NCBI GenBank assembly: GCA_027946365.1
Contig: JAPEUQ010000023.1
Location: forward strand, 124,001-188,000
Source of the DNA: Kalmusia sp. IMI 367209
Lineage: Eukaryota > Ascomycota > Dothideomycetes > Pleosporales > Didymosphaeriaceae
DNA: 64,000 nucleotides
Direction: 5' to 3'
The notes under the pieces were generated by a model. It was not told the DNA's origin. It made no database searches and saw only the letters and a list, made by a program, of their open reading frames with translations. Shown here piece by piece: positions 38,143 to 48,178 of this stretch (the stretch's first letter is position 1; each line of letters opens with the position of its first letter). Both the position numbers and the translations under genes were made by a program.

Positions 38143-40439
38143 GAGAATGAAGCGAAGGGTTGCATATGGACTGGTTTGCACTTCGTAGGATTGCGTACGC
38201 TTTTACATTGTCCTATACGAACTCGGGCATTTTCTAAATACGTAAAGGGCCCTTTGAATCTCCGAAGAAGCTCCTGGCGCGTCCTAGATGGAATTGTGCG
38301 CCATGTCTTATAGTGTACGTCAGTGGTTGATACTCACTCCCCGGGTAGGAATATTGAGAGCAAAGCTTATGAGGAAATGAGAGCATCCCATATGGGTTAA
38401 GTCCGTGGGAACGTGCATTTACCGCAAATTGGACTGTGTCAGGGTACCTCACAGATCGGTGTAAGGCTCGGCTGCTTATTCGATGCACCTGGGAAACCTT
38501 GGCAGTCGGGGTTCCGTTGCACCACGCCAACTTACCTGTGCCGCCTCGTTGCTTCCCCACTTGAATTATTCCTTTCTTCGATTTAGAGTTTTCGAAACAG
38601 GAAGGCTCTTTTCTCCTTTTTTTTTTTCATTTGTCTTTCAGGTAGCAACCTAGCCAATTCAACGTAGTGCACTTGCGTCGTTTGTATACTACATATCAGA
38701 ATGACCTGCAATGGAAGAACACCCTATCCTACCCTAAACCGATGCTAGTTAACGGCGACTTTTGAACAACCGGAGGATGAACACCTCTGAACCTACCTCA
38801 AAGAAAACGAGAGCGGAGCAGCACCACCTTTAACCTTTGCTTGAGCACTTACCCGAAGAAGACCAAGAAGGTACCTTCATGCGAAGCCTCCTACTCATGC
38901 ATACGATCTGATGAACTTAGCTAAACGACCCCTTACCCCTTACCTGTTGTCACATCGCCCTCAACTACCACACGCGATAACCTCGTCTTCTACGCACGAC
39001 TCCAACTGCGCTCCGTCCATTGGGTCAGCAGCTACGTTAGCCTAAGCTTCCTACTGCCTGGTACCGTCATCACGCTCCACATCATAGAAGGAGAAGCTCT
39101 TCGAGAGTAGGCGTTTGAGATGACGCGCTGGGTCTGTCGTTGTCAGAACGAGGATGACGGATGAGGCCTGCATATCGGTGGGCTTCGACGACTCCCGCGA
39201 TGGTGTTGTTGTATTATGTTACGTTGAGGACACTAGGCATGGTAGCGGAGGAGGAAGCAGCTGTGAAAGCTACAGGTTGTCTTCATGGTCTTTGTGAGTT
39301 GAGTTTTCCTTGTGAGCAATGGAGCAGTCATTGACGAGAATAGGTGGGACAGGACTCGCGCCGTAGTGGGCGAGGTATTAGCTGGCGCCCCTTAATCAGT
39401 TCGCATGGGAGTTGTGCAGCCGGTGCCGTCGGAGATGCGGTCAACATGTTCCCTGTTATTATGCTCACTGTGAGGTGCTGATTGAATTAGGGTTCTGCCT
39501 ACATGAATACCATTACGTTCTTGAGAGAGACGAGTGCAGTCTTGCTCAGTATACCTCTACTTGTCGCGTTTGTTCGACTAAGTGCCAAATTGAACCCAAC
39601 GGCCCACATTCTCAAGCTACGAAGTGAAATACACTGCCAACAGTCCGACACGATGGATATCGCAACATTGCTTCACGATGTCGGGCCACTTGATCGGAAG
39701 CGATCGCTCAATAGACTCCTTCTGGTAGCTAGACACATGCCCCGAATGGGAGATTGGTATATCCGGTCCCGAAGGATGCATGCCCGAGCCAACGGCGGCT
39801 TGATCAGGCATGAGAAGAAAAATACATCGCATGATGATATCGCCCTGGTGGAAAAAGCGCTCGTCTTTTTTGAGCGGGTGAGTTATTGAAGCAACAAAGC
39901 CTCGGGTTTTCGTGGCACCGACTCAAAGAATTGCACTGACAAAGTCATCAGGACGAAGTCAACCTCCTCGCGGCGTTTCTCCACAGGCCTTCCTGTTCAC
40001 GAGACTGAGTTACGGTAGTGAACAAACCCTCGCTCGCCAATCGATACGTTCTTCATCATGAACGATGTAGACTCAAAGGTGCGGTATCGCTTCTCTTAGG
40101 AAAGACCTTCCAAGATCTTGCAAGACAAGCAAAGATACGTTGTTACAACAAATGCTGCAAGTATTAATGGCATTGTCTATGGAAAGCGGAAAGATGTGTC
40201 AAGCAGTTTCTAGGCGAACTCTTGCGGAGCCCTAGAGAGGATCTTCAGCGAGTAGAGACCTCACCAGAGGTTTGCAATCGACGCAAAGGTCGCTCGGTGC
40301 GACTTCCGATATCGATCAATTATCCGTGAAAAGAGTTCGAACGACTCGAACACACACGCAGCCTAGAATTAAGGACGGGAAAGTAGAGCAGGTGATTAAG
40401 GTATGAAAACGTTCTCTCACGCAAGCTAGTCACTAAGAA
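38143..40439. other. start of the gene-poor island
   Basis: No gene is supported. Open frames are short (the longest about 130 codons, at 39503-39889) and have no recognisable domain. Two poly-T/pyrimidine tracts lie at about 38580-38640. The sequence may include decayed coding material too degraded to identify. Confidence 0.5.
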
Positions 40440-41180
40440 GACTGTACAGACGTATCTGCAACAACCGAAGCCTGAAGCTCCCAGGCTCCTATACACCTAG
40501 TGCCTCAAAGAGTTCGTCGAGCCCGTCCACTCCTTCGACACCGATCCTCGTCCAAATCCTCAAGCTGGATCTACCCACAACTTTGTTCTTGAGTGGCTAC
40601 AGTCTATCGGATCGTACTGGTGGAAACGCTGCCAATCGGAGAGGCTTCTTTACCCTTCATACGGTGACCCTTCGAGGAGTCTTACGAGATCAATGCCGGG
40701 AATGAATCACACACAAGGTACCAATGGGTTTGTCGTACCACCAGCGGCTCCTGATTGGAGCCTCTGTATAAGATTTCGAGCGCATCAATGAGTGATTTAG
40801 ACACTGCACGAGCGACAAAATTTAGCTTGTCATCGATGCTGCGTTTAGTATAGCTGGAAATCATACAGAGGCATGGCTCTACATTTCCTGGAAGCAGGAT
40901 AAGCTAGAATATAATGTGTGGCAAATCAAGATTTTTATTCCAGGAACCTGAGCACTACCTAGAATTCCGCCAGTACATTTGTAATATCACTGAATGGGTA
41001 AGGATAGGCGACTGAAAGAGATTCGTGATTCGTCAGATATACTTCAGGAGGAGAGTGGGAAGCGATCTTGCGAAGCTGCGAAGTCTCGCCCGCCACCCTT
41101 TGATGGTTTGAGGACTACTGGTGGCAAAAACCAAATCCTCGACTGTGGTGTAGAAAAGGGGAAGATTCAGCAGCACTAAA
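40440..41180 (+). pseudogene. decayed fragment of a fungal DUF7924-like gene
   Basis: Between about 40500 and 40790 one frame reads LKEFVEPVHSFDTDPRP, FVLEWLQSIGS, RCQSERLLYPSYGDPSR, LTRSMPGMNHTQGTNGFVVP. This spacing of WL-S, RC-S, LTRS-P-M and GF-VPP resembles the N-terminal region of a multicopy fungal family that I associate with DUF7924 proteins. The frame is broken by stops before and after and cannot be joined to an intact domain. Downstream sequence to about 41180 is open only in pieces. The family name is from memory and unverified; the relic nature is what the sequence shows. Confidence 0.4.
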
Positions 41181-42607
41181 AGACGCATTGATGAGGATGA
41201 GTCTTGTCAAAGTTAAGGGATATGGCGGTTCGTCGATAGTTCTATGTTTACGCCGAGGACACTGTTACGTAGGCCATTCAGTATCAGCGGAGTAATCTTC
41301 AACAACAAACAAAGCCGCTTGCAAATACATGTGACAATCCTTTTTCGCACATTTAATATCTACCTAACCCAATGGCGGACCATATTTCTTTCTCGTACTT
41401 AGTCCAGACTTATGTGCTTGAGAATCCTTTACCTTCTCCTTAGTACTACGGTGACATGCCGACTGTAGCCATCACATTTGGTATTTAGCCCTCAGCTCGT
41501 TGGCTGGATGGATATATCACTTTCAGGCTTCGTCGCAATCACACTGCGACGAGATCTTAGCACCCCCCCAGAAGCGACTATCGACAGGAGGGAGGTCAGC
41601 TAAATTCGTAGAGCTACTACCTACGGAAATGCACTCAACAGCGTCACCAGCACTCGCTTGATGCCCGCACCGCATCACGTGCGCAGATCATCTTTGTTTA
41701 TAAGGACGTGAAGTGAGCCTAGCATGCTGCACATGACTCCTGTCTCATCCCCGTTGCACACCCTCAGCTTGTGACACATCCGTTTTACCTGATCCCGCAC
41801 CAACGATATCAAATTAATATTATACTTCGCCATATATGTTCTATTCGTGACGATTGCAGTCCAACCCCCTAACCCTATTGCCTTGGGTCTGGGGTGGCGC
41901 TTGCAGAAGGCCTAAGCCCGATTGTGACCGGGAGGGCGCACGATCTCGTTTGACGCAAGGACGTGCAAGATGGGAGTCCATTTATATGTAGTAATATTAG
42001 CTAGCGAACGAAGGTAGTTGACGGGAATCCGGGATCCGTTGTTAGTCATTCGCAGTGCACACTTAGCAAGGGTTTCTTCGGAAATCGTGAGATATTGTTA
42101 GCCTTTCACCTTGTCCTATATCGAAGATGATCCACCTACACGATGCCACTAGTGTATTGTAGTGGATGTTGTTACACCTCGACAAAGCTACATAGGTTCT
42201 GTTCTCTATAGATCGAGGCCTTCGGATAGCACGAGAGTTGCGCTGTCCATTCTACGATGGCGACAGCGGTGATACGAGTGCAGGAGCGCTGAGCAGCACC
42301 AGTAGAGCCTTCTCGCTTGCTCGCTCACGTGTATGGCTCGAATTAGGCAGCGCTTAATAATGTGCGGTGTAGTACGAGACGCCTCGCACGCAGCTGTTTA
42401 GCCTTACCGTGACACCCCCTTAGCCTGAGTGCCCTCACCACAGCTTCGCTGCCCACACATTATCACCCTCTTTTTCAACGCCTCTCCCCATATGATTCTG
42501 CTTCCTGTAGCATTTTTGTCTCCATATCGAGCTGTTAACGTCATCGGCGACGTCATCGCAGTTCTTAAGCTCAAACGAAGCCATTGGACATCTAATCGAC
42601 GTCAGAC
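41181..42607. other. intergenic island DNA, nothing recognised
   Basis: No open frame of note, no RNA gene. A short CCCTAACCCTA-like stretch near 41866-41880 is too short to be telomeric. Confidence 0.5.
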
Positions 42608-43640
42608 ATGCGCCAAAAGAGCGCTCGCAGTACGCCATTGATATGGACGACCTTTGCATTCCGTTTTACAATCTACGATATCACGTTGAGATTGAACCAG
42701 GCATGGTATACCGCCGTTGGAGTGTTCGTAGCCCCTGACGGGCTGCTTGTCCAGTTCAAGCAGGCAGTGGAAGCGCTGCAGGTTAAGATGATAGACGGAA
42801 GTCGATTGAAAAAGGTAGCCGAAGCGCTAGTGTGGAACTTCAAGAAAGAGGAGGCTGTTGACTTGCTAAATTGGATTGAGCGTTTGCAAAAGGTGATAGA
42901 GATTGCGTTATAGAAGGACCGCTTGTAAGCCTTCGCAGTAGCACGGTAAACTCGTGTCGCTTACATCCAGGAGCAAACTATCTCAAGCCACCAAAGACGA
43001 TACCACCGACGTTCGGACGCACATATTCGCTATTCGAACCAGAGTAGGCAAGATCCGGCAACATCAAGACCAGCTAAGGCATGGGAAGACGCTCGAGTGG
43101 TTTTCCCCTACAGCCTGGCTCGCTCAGCAATCGGACATCATAGATCGTAGATTAGAGGGGACAGACCAGTAGTTTCTGGACGCACCTGGGTCTTCAAGAT
43201 GGCTCGGTGAGTTGAGGGTCACCCTGATAGCGAAGTCCAAAGTTTTTTGTGGCTCGCTGCAGGAAAAGGACATTTTAGAATGGTGCAACTGCTGCTCAAG
43301 CACAGCGCCGAAGTCCACAAGCGGGGCAGACGCCGTGTCACCGCACTCTATGCGACTGCAGATAGAGGGCACGAGGCAATTGTAAAGCTGCTGGTCGAGA
43401 ATAGTGTTAATATTGACGCGGAGAATGGAGGCAACCGATAGCGCACTCTATGCGGCTTCAGTAGGCGGCCCCAAGGAGACCGTGCAGCTATTCCTGTAAC
43501 ATGACGCCAATTCCAACGCGAAGGCTGAGATTCACGAAAATGCACTACAGGAGGCTTTAGAAAGAGAAGGTGGGGCGGTTATGCAGCTGCTGGTCAAAAA
43601 CGGCGCTGTTACGCCACTGAAGAAGAGATGTCTTGAATAA
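42608..43640 (+). pseudogene. broken NACHT-ankyrin (STAND/NLR-like) gene
   Basis: Three pieces of a fungal NLR-type receptor lie in order. At 42700-42912 is the N-terminal helical domain (LVQFKQAVEALQVKM, ending KKEEAVDLLNWIERLQKV). At 42954-43200 is the linker before NACHT (TKDDTTDVRT, IRTRVGKIRQHQDQ, then DIIDRRLEGTDQ). Here the expected Trp of the WFLDAP motif is a TAG stop at 43170-43172. At 43247-43440 are ankyrin repeats (LAAGKGHFRMVQLLLKHSAEV, DRGHEAIVKLLVENSVNI) ending in another stop. The whole NACHT ATPase (P-loop and Walker B) is missing between about 43230 and 43250, where linker and ankyrin sequence are fused. Intact relatives act in non-self recognition. This copy is not functional. 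Confidence 0.7.
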
Positions 43641-44879
43641 GTGTTGTCCTTCCAGAGCTCGTCTGTCAAGCTTTTCCTATGTGGAATAGTAGTATTTTCT
43701 TTCTTTAACATGGATGTCAAGCTGCAACAGACTGCAAGGACCTTGCCCGTGGGGACGTACATGGCAAGCCTAATAACAGCTAGCTAGTGTAGCCACGAGA
43801 GAAGCCCGTGAGGTGCGGGCGTTTTGGAGCAGGCATCACAGCGCCAGCTGAGCTTCGCTTGACATTCTAGAAAATTAGCAGACCAATGGCTATAGGCCGT
43901 GATCAAAGATTGATTCACATGAGCTCCTCAGGAGGAGGACCAGCAAACAATTTTAACGAGGAGGCGGCGCCACGTATTTCGCTGAATTAAGCATTTGACA
44001 GATGGAAAAGACATCACCCAGGGTTTTTGGGCCACAGACAATGGCACGAATGATGGATTAGACATAGGCATGGAGGCCTACATTTTCGCCAAGGTAAGCT
44101 TAAGAAAACCCCGGTACTTCGAAGCTGGTGAAGCTGTTTGTGCTGCGCAGCTATGGTGTTCATTGACAGGGGGCGCGGGACAGTCATGGCTATGAAACCA
44201 CACGGCTGCCCACACCGGTGGCACGGTGGGTGACATCAGTTCGGTCGAGCACGCCAAAACATGGCTTGATTCAGCCCCCATGGAAAAGCTCAGATGACCA
44301 GGGTAATGTTAAATGCTAAGTTGATTTAGAGAATATATTGTGAAGATATCAATATCAACAAAGTCAATAAAGGTGAAGAGGAATTAACCAAGCGTGGTTA
44401 TAATCTAATCACAGCTGATACTACTATCGTAAGATGTGGAAGACCAAAGTTCAGATCAATTATCCATTGCTGAGGAAGAAAGCTTAGACCTTTGGCAGGC
44501 TGACTCAAAATTGGGTGGTCGGCGCAGCCGTATCACACGGCCCGAGCTGTGTCATTCGGCACTAGCTGCGTCATTCGGCTCTAGCTGTGACATCCGGCCC
44601 GAGCTGCATATCACCCGGGACAGACACAGTGCTGTGACACCACGCAGCTGCGCGTAGCGGTGAGGGCTTGGAGCATGGACCAAGCTAGAGGGCGCGCCAG
44701 CACCTGGGCGAGCTGCCATACCGTGTCAGGGCGCAGGCTAGAAGCAGGCCCAGGAGGCATGGTCGGTGTGCCAAAGAAAAGCAAAGTGGGGAACGTCCCG
44801 CATGACAGAAGCTTGTTGACCTGGGACAGGCACGACACTTTGCTAGTTGAATCATCCTAGAAGCTATTCAAAGGCTTTC
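43641..44879. other. island DNA with no intact gene
   Basis: Open frames at 43995-44195 and 44436-44657 are short and featureless. A 19-bp tandem repeat is nested here. The sequence may be decayed coding DNA, but no family is recognisable. Confidence 0.45.
44538..44613. repeat. 19-bp tandem repeat (4 copies)
   Basis: Four adjacent 19-bp units of the form CGGCNCNAGCTG followed by a seven-base tail (for example CGGCCCGAGCTGTGTCATT). Units 1 and 2 are closest; unit 4 diverges in its tail. A fifth unit appears to start at 44614 (CCCGG) and stop. Confidence 0.85.
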
Positions 44880-45384
44880 AACCAAGTTCCCATCGCTCTT
44901 AAGTTCGTCGAAGATACGCGACCACGGTGATTCGATCCAGAAGACGCAGCCACAAAGGAGATCCCTATGCCGAAGCTCTGTATTTGCGAGTGGGGTGTGT
45001 CTCAGTGCCTCCATTTCACGGACTGCTTAGAGAACACCGAAATGACTCTATTGAAACGAAGAGAACTCTAGCCAAGCAGCCATCGCTACTGAGTGCTTCA
45101 AGATACGTAGCTACGGCAGTCCAAGCCATACAGCACAGACTCTTGGAAGGACAACTCCAATCAGTTTAGCTCAGTGTCTGCGCGCAGAAGACGTCTTCTT
45201 GCATCCACTAAATCAAAGACAGTTGAAAGAATACAGACATCCCCTACTGAAACAGAGAACTTTAGTCAAGTAGCCATGGCTACTGAGCGCCTTTTCGACA
45301 CGTGGCTACGGTAAATCCAAGCTATACGACACAGACTCCTTTGAAGGACAACTTCAAGTAGTTTAGTTCAGTGTCTGCGCGTAA
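44880..45384. repeat. degenerate repeat of about 190-197 bp (3 copies)
   Basis: Two copies are clear: about 45034-45187 and about 45231-45384. Both contain GAGAACT, then GCTACTGAG, a TACGGNANNCCAAGC block, GACTC..GAAGGACAACT, and end CAGTGTCTGCGCG, offset by 197 bp. A third, weaker copy lies at about 44880-45015 (CCATCGCT, GAAGATACG, CTCAGTGCCT). Not obviously the same unit as the 209-bp array that follows. Confidence 0.7.
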
Positions 45385-45419
45385 AACATGTTCCAGCGCC
45401 TCCAAGAATCGTAAATAGG

Positions 45420-46869
45420 TGAAAGAACGCACAGAGAGTGCCAGAACACATAATAGTCTTGCCACAACCCTCTTCTTTAGCATCTGTCTCTTACCGTTCA
45501 TCGCCACGCACCGAAAGCACAACATCTACTATGGCAACATCTTACGCCTAGTTTCTACCTTGTCAGTTGTTCTTGAACCTAGCATTCTTTGATCGCTGTC
45601 CCGAAATCTTGAAAGCTTGAGTACCTCTTCTTTGGCATCCGTCTCTTCTATTCATTCGATATACACCCAAAGCACCACAAACCCAAAAAGCGCCAGTATT
45701 AAAGGGGATCATCAAGCTCAGTCATCGAACAGGTAAGTATTGCCTCCATCTTAATACCCCTAGTCACCATACTAACATTTCTTCTCAAATATAGTATTTC
45801 TAGCTGTTATCCCAACTTCTCGAGAACGTAACGACCTCCTCTCTAGCATCCACCTTCTTGTCAATCGTCAAGCACCCACAGAACTACGCACTTAAAAAGC
45901 GCCAGTAGTAAAGGGGATCATCAAGCTCAGTCATCGAACAGGTAAGTATTGCCTCCATCTTAATACCCCTAGTCACCATACTAACATTTCTTCTCAAATA
46001 TAGTATTTCTAGCTGTTATCCCAACTTCTCGAGAACGTAACGACCTCCTCTAGCATCCACCTTCTTGTCAATCGTCAAGCACCCACAGAACTACGCACTT
46101 AAAAAGCGCCAGTAGTAAAGGGGATCATCAAGCTCAGTCATCGAACAGGTAAGTATTGCCTCCATCTTAATACCCCTAGTCACCATACTAACATTTCTTC
46201 TCAAATATAGTATTTCTAGCTGTTATCCCAACTTCTCGAGAACGTAACGACCTCCTCTCTAGCATCCACCTTCTTGTCAATCGTCAAGCACCCACAGAAC
46301 TACGCACTTAAAAAGCGCCAGTAGTAAAGGGGATCATCAAGCTCAGTCATCGAACAGGTAAGTATTGCCTCCATCTTAATACCCCTAGCCGCCATACTAA
46401 CAGTCCATCTCAAATAGAGTATCTCTAGCTGCTATCCCAACTTCTCGATAACGCAAAGACCGCCTCTTTAGCACCCACTCTCTTCACAACCGCTACGCAC
46501 ACACAGCACTACATCTAAAGAGCGCTAGGAGGAAAGAGAATCCTGAAGCTTAGTTACTGAACAGGTAAGTACTGCCTCTATCTTAAACATAGCACACCCC
46601 TAGTCGCCAAGCTAACAGTTCTTCTCCAACATAGTATCTCTAGCTGCTATCCGACTTCTCGAGAACACAAGGACCTCCTCTTTGAAATTCTTCGTATTGT
46701 CGATCGCCACGCACACGAAGCATTAGATCAATCAAGGTCAAATACTGCACCTCTGAGCGCCAGGAATTAAGGGGCCACTCAAGCTCAGTCACAAAACAGC
46801 TAAAGTACTACTTCCATCTGACAACATCACACCCCTGGTAGCTATGCTAATAATCATTCTTGGATATAG
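45420..46869 (+). repeat. 209-bp tandem array, each good copy holding an intron
   Basis: Four nearly identical units begin with GTAAGTATTGCCTCC at 45733, 45942, 46149 and 46358 (periods 209, 207 and 209). A more diverged unit starts at 46565 and a degenerate one at about 46800; weaker copies precede 45733 back to about 45420. Each unit has about 62 nt of intron-like sequence followed by about 147 nt that starts TATTTCTAGCTG and ends CGAACAG. The last degenerate copy runs directly into the leader of the orphan gene that starts at 46944. Confidence 0.95.
45733..46869 (+). promoter_or_regulatory. predicted serial 5'-leader introns within the array
   Basis: Five predicted introns: 45733-45794, 45942-46003, 46149-46210, 46358-46419 and 46565-46634. 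Each has donor AG|GTAAGT, a branch site CTAAC (ATACTAAC in the best copies) 18-25 nt before the acceptor, and an AG acceptor (ATAG in most). The sixth copy (to 46869) keeps the acceptor ATAG but its donor has become CTAAAG. The predicted exonic parts contain stops in all three frames and no ATG, as expected for untranslated leader exons. The first ATG after the last acceptor is the orphan gene's start. Splicing is inferred from sequence only. Confidence 0.6.
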
Positions 46870-46943
46870 TATTCTCTATCTGCTACTCCAACTCCTCGAA
46901 CAATCAACCAATTCCTCGCTGTTCCATACCAAACCGCTTCCAA

Positions 46944-47423
46944 ATGTCGACAGGGTACAGCCGTAAAAAAGCATCTCGCTTCACTCGAACGGACGAAATC
47001 AATGCAACAGACCCGCCTAAACTGTACATCTTCGATTCCCTTGACCCTGCGTATGGGAAATCTCTGATGATTCACGTTGAAGGCAACTTGAACAAAGAAT
47101 GGGCTAAACTCCATCAATACAGAAGGGTTGGACATGGCAAACTTTGGCATGGTGACGAAAGAACAGCCATGTTTGACGAGGTCCATCGACTGGTGGGCAC
47201 CGTCGAACGACGCCATCTCGATAAGTTCAAAAGCACATGTTCAAAGGAGATTGCTGAAGATGCGCACGACCCACTCAAGGACGATAATGCGTGGGTTGAC
47301 CGCGTGATTGCCCGTCTGCAGACTGATAAGATCATCAGCGGCATTGTTCCACAGGTAGAAAGCTCCTCCCATGTGGTTGACGGTCTGTGGACTATTTGGG
47401 AGTCTTATTGCACCATGTCTTAA
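46944..47423 (+). CDS. orphan protein of 159 residues downstream of the intron array
   Basis: An open frame from ATG 46944 (MSTGYSRKKASRFTRTDEIN) to TAA 47421-47423. An in-frame TTG at 46860 lies across the last repeat's acceptor and is not a credible start. The protein is hydrophilic, with no signal peptide, membrane segment or domain that I recognise. It has a basic N-terminus and a mixed, helical-looking C-terminal half (VHRLVGTVERRHLDKFKSTC). The frame is intact in an island of broken genes, and the upstream ATG-free leader favours translation of this frame. It is on the same strand as the predicted leader introns. Function unknown. It could be lineage-specific, or a fragment of a larger gene. 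Confidence 0.6.
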   Translation: MSTGYSRKKASRFTRTDEINATDPPKLYIFDSLDPAYGKSLMIHVEGNLNKEWAKLHQYRRVGHGKLWHGDERTAMFDEVHRLVGTVERRHLDKFKSTCSKEIAEDAHDPLKDDNAWVDRVIARLQTDKIISGIVPQVESSSHVVDGLWTIWESYCTMS

Positions 47424-48178
47424 GAAGAGAACTCATCCCGAAAGACTTAGCGAGACAAGAGTATCTGCAGATGACCTTATCGTCCTGACAAGACGTGGTC
47501 ATACATTCAACGGGATTTTTGTTGAGGGGGAACTAGATTGTTGTTGATTCTGCTTTTTGTAACGTGTGCTTGAATACCTCTTCACATAGAAAACACCTTA
47601 TAGATTATTTAGAATGCGCTCAATGGATTTTGTACTTATGTCATGGTCTTGTGCAAGTCCTTTCCCATCCTTATCAATAATTGAATGGTAATCTAATCCG
47701 ACAAGTCTAGCGTTCTGTTCTATTAACATATATGTATGCGTTTGTCATGCTTTTTAGGTTATCTGCAAGATAATGTAGGATTCTGGCGCTAGGCATAAAT
47801 GTTGTTGCGTTTATCTTTTGGGTACTGGAAGTATGGGAGAAAGCTGACCAAGTCAGACTTTACGACAACACAGTATTACACTACTGTCTAAGTGTTTTCG
47901 CAAGTGACTCTTGAAAAACCGCTTCATTGGTAAAGTTTAGAGCGATGTTCAGCGTATGTCAAGATAGATTCTTTCAAGTTACAGATAGCAGGAGTGGAAA
48001 TGCTGATATATTTTCAATTCACTATTCTTTAGACACGTACACGCTTTCTTCCTTAGTAACACATATAATAAGATAGTTTGTTGAAAACCATGTAATCTAA
48101 CGCAGATACGAATACATGAAAGCTCAGTAGCGACTGTATCTTGATAGGATCAAGTGTTTAGGCTTCCCTTTGAAAATT
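47424..48178. other. AT-rich convergent intergenic region
   Basis: Noticeably AT-richer than the rest of the window. Holds the 3' flanks of the orphan gene (+) and the kinase-like pseudogene (-). No gene or repeat recognised. Confidence 0.6.

Noticed and set aside
41860..41885. CCCTAACCCTA-like telomeric motif.
   Set aside because: Only about two imperfect units; too short for an interstitial telomere.
38143..45700. Intact transposon.
   Set aside because: No transposase, reverse transcriptase or integrase motifs and no convincing terminal repeats could be read.
45420..46900. Interpretation of the repeats as a CRISPR array or centromeric satellite.
   Set aside because: Eukaryotic context. 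Units are contiguous 209-mers without unique spacers, too few for a satellite, and contain ordered splice signals on one strand.
46860..46943. N-terminal extension of the orphan protein from TTG 46860.
   Set aside because: TTG is not a credible start here, and the region spans the predicted acceptor at 46869. The ATG at 46944 is preferred.
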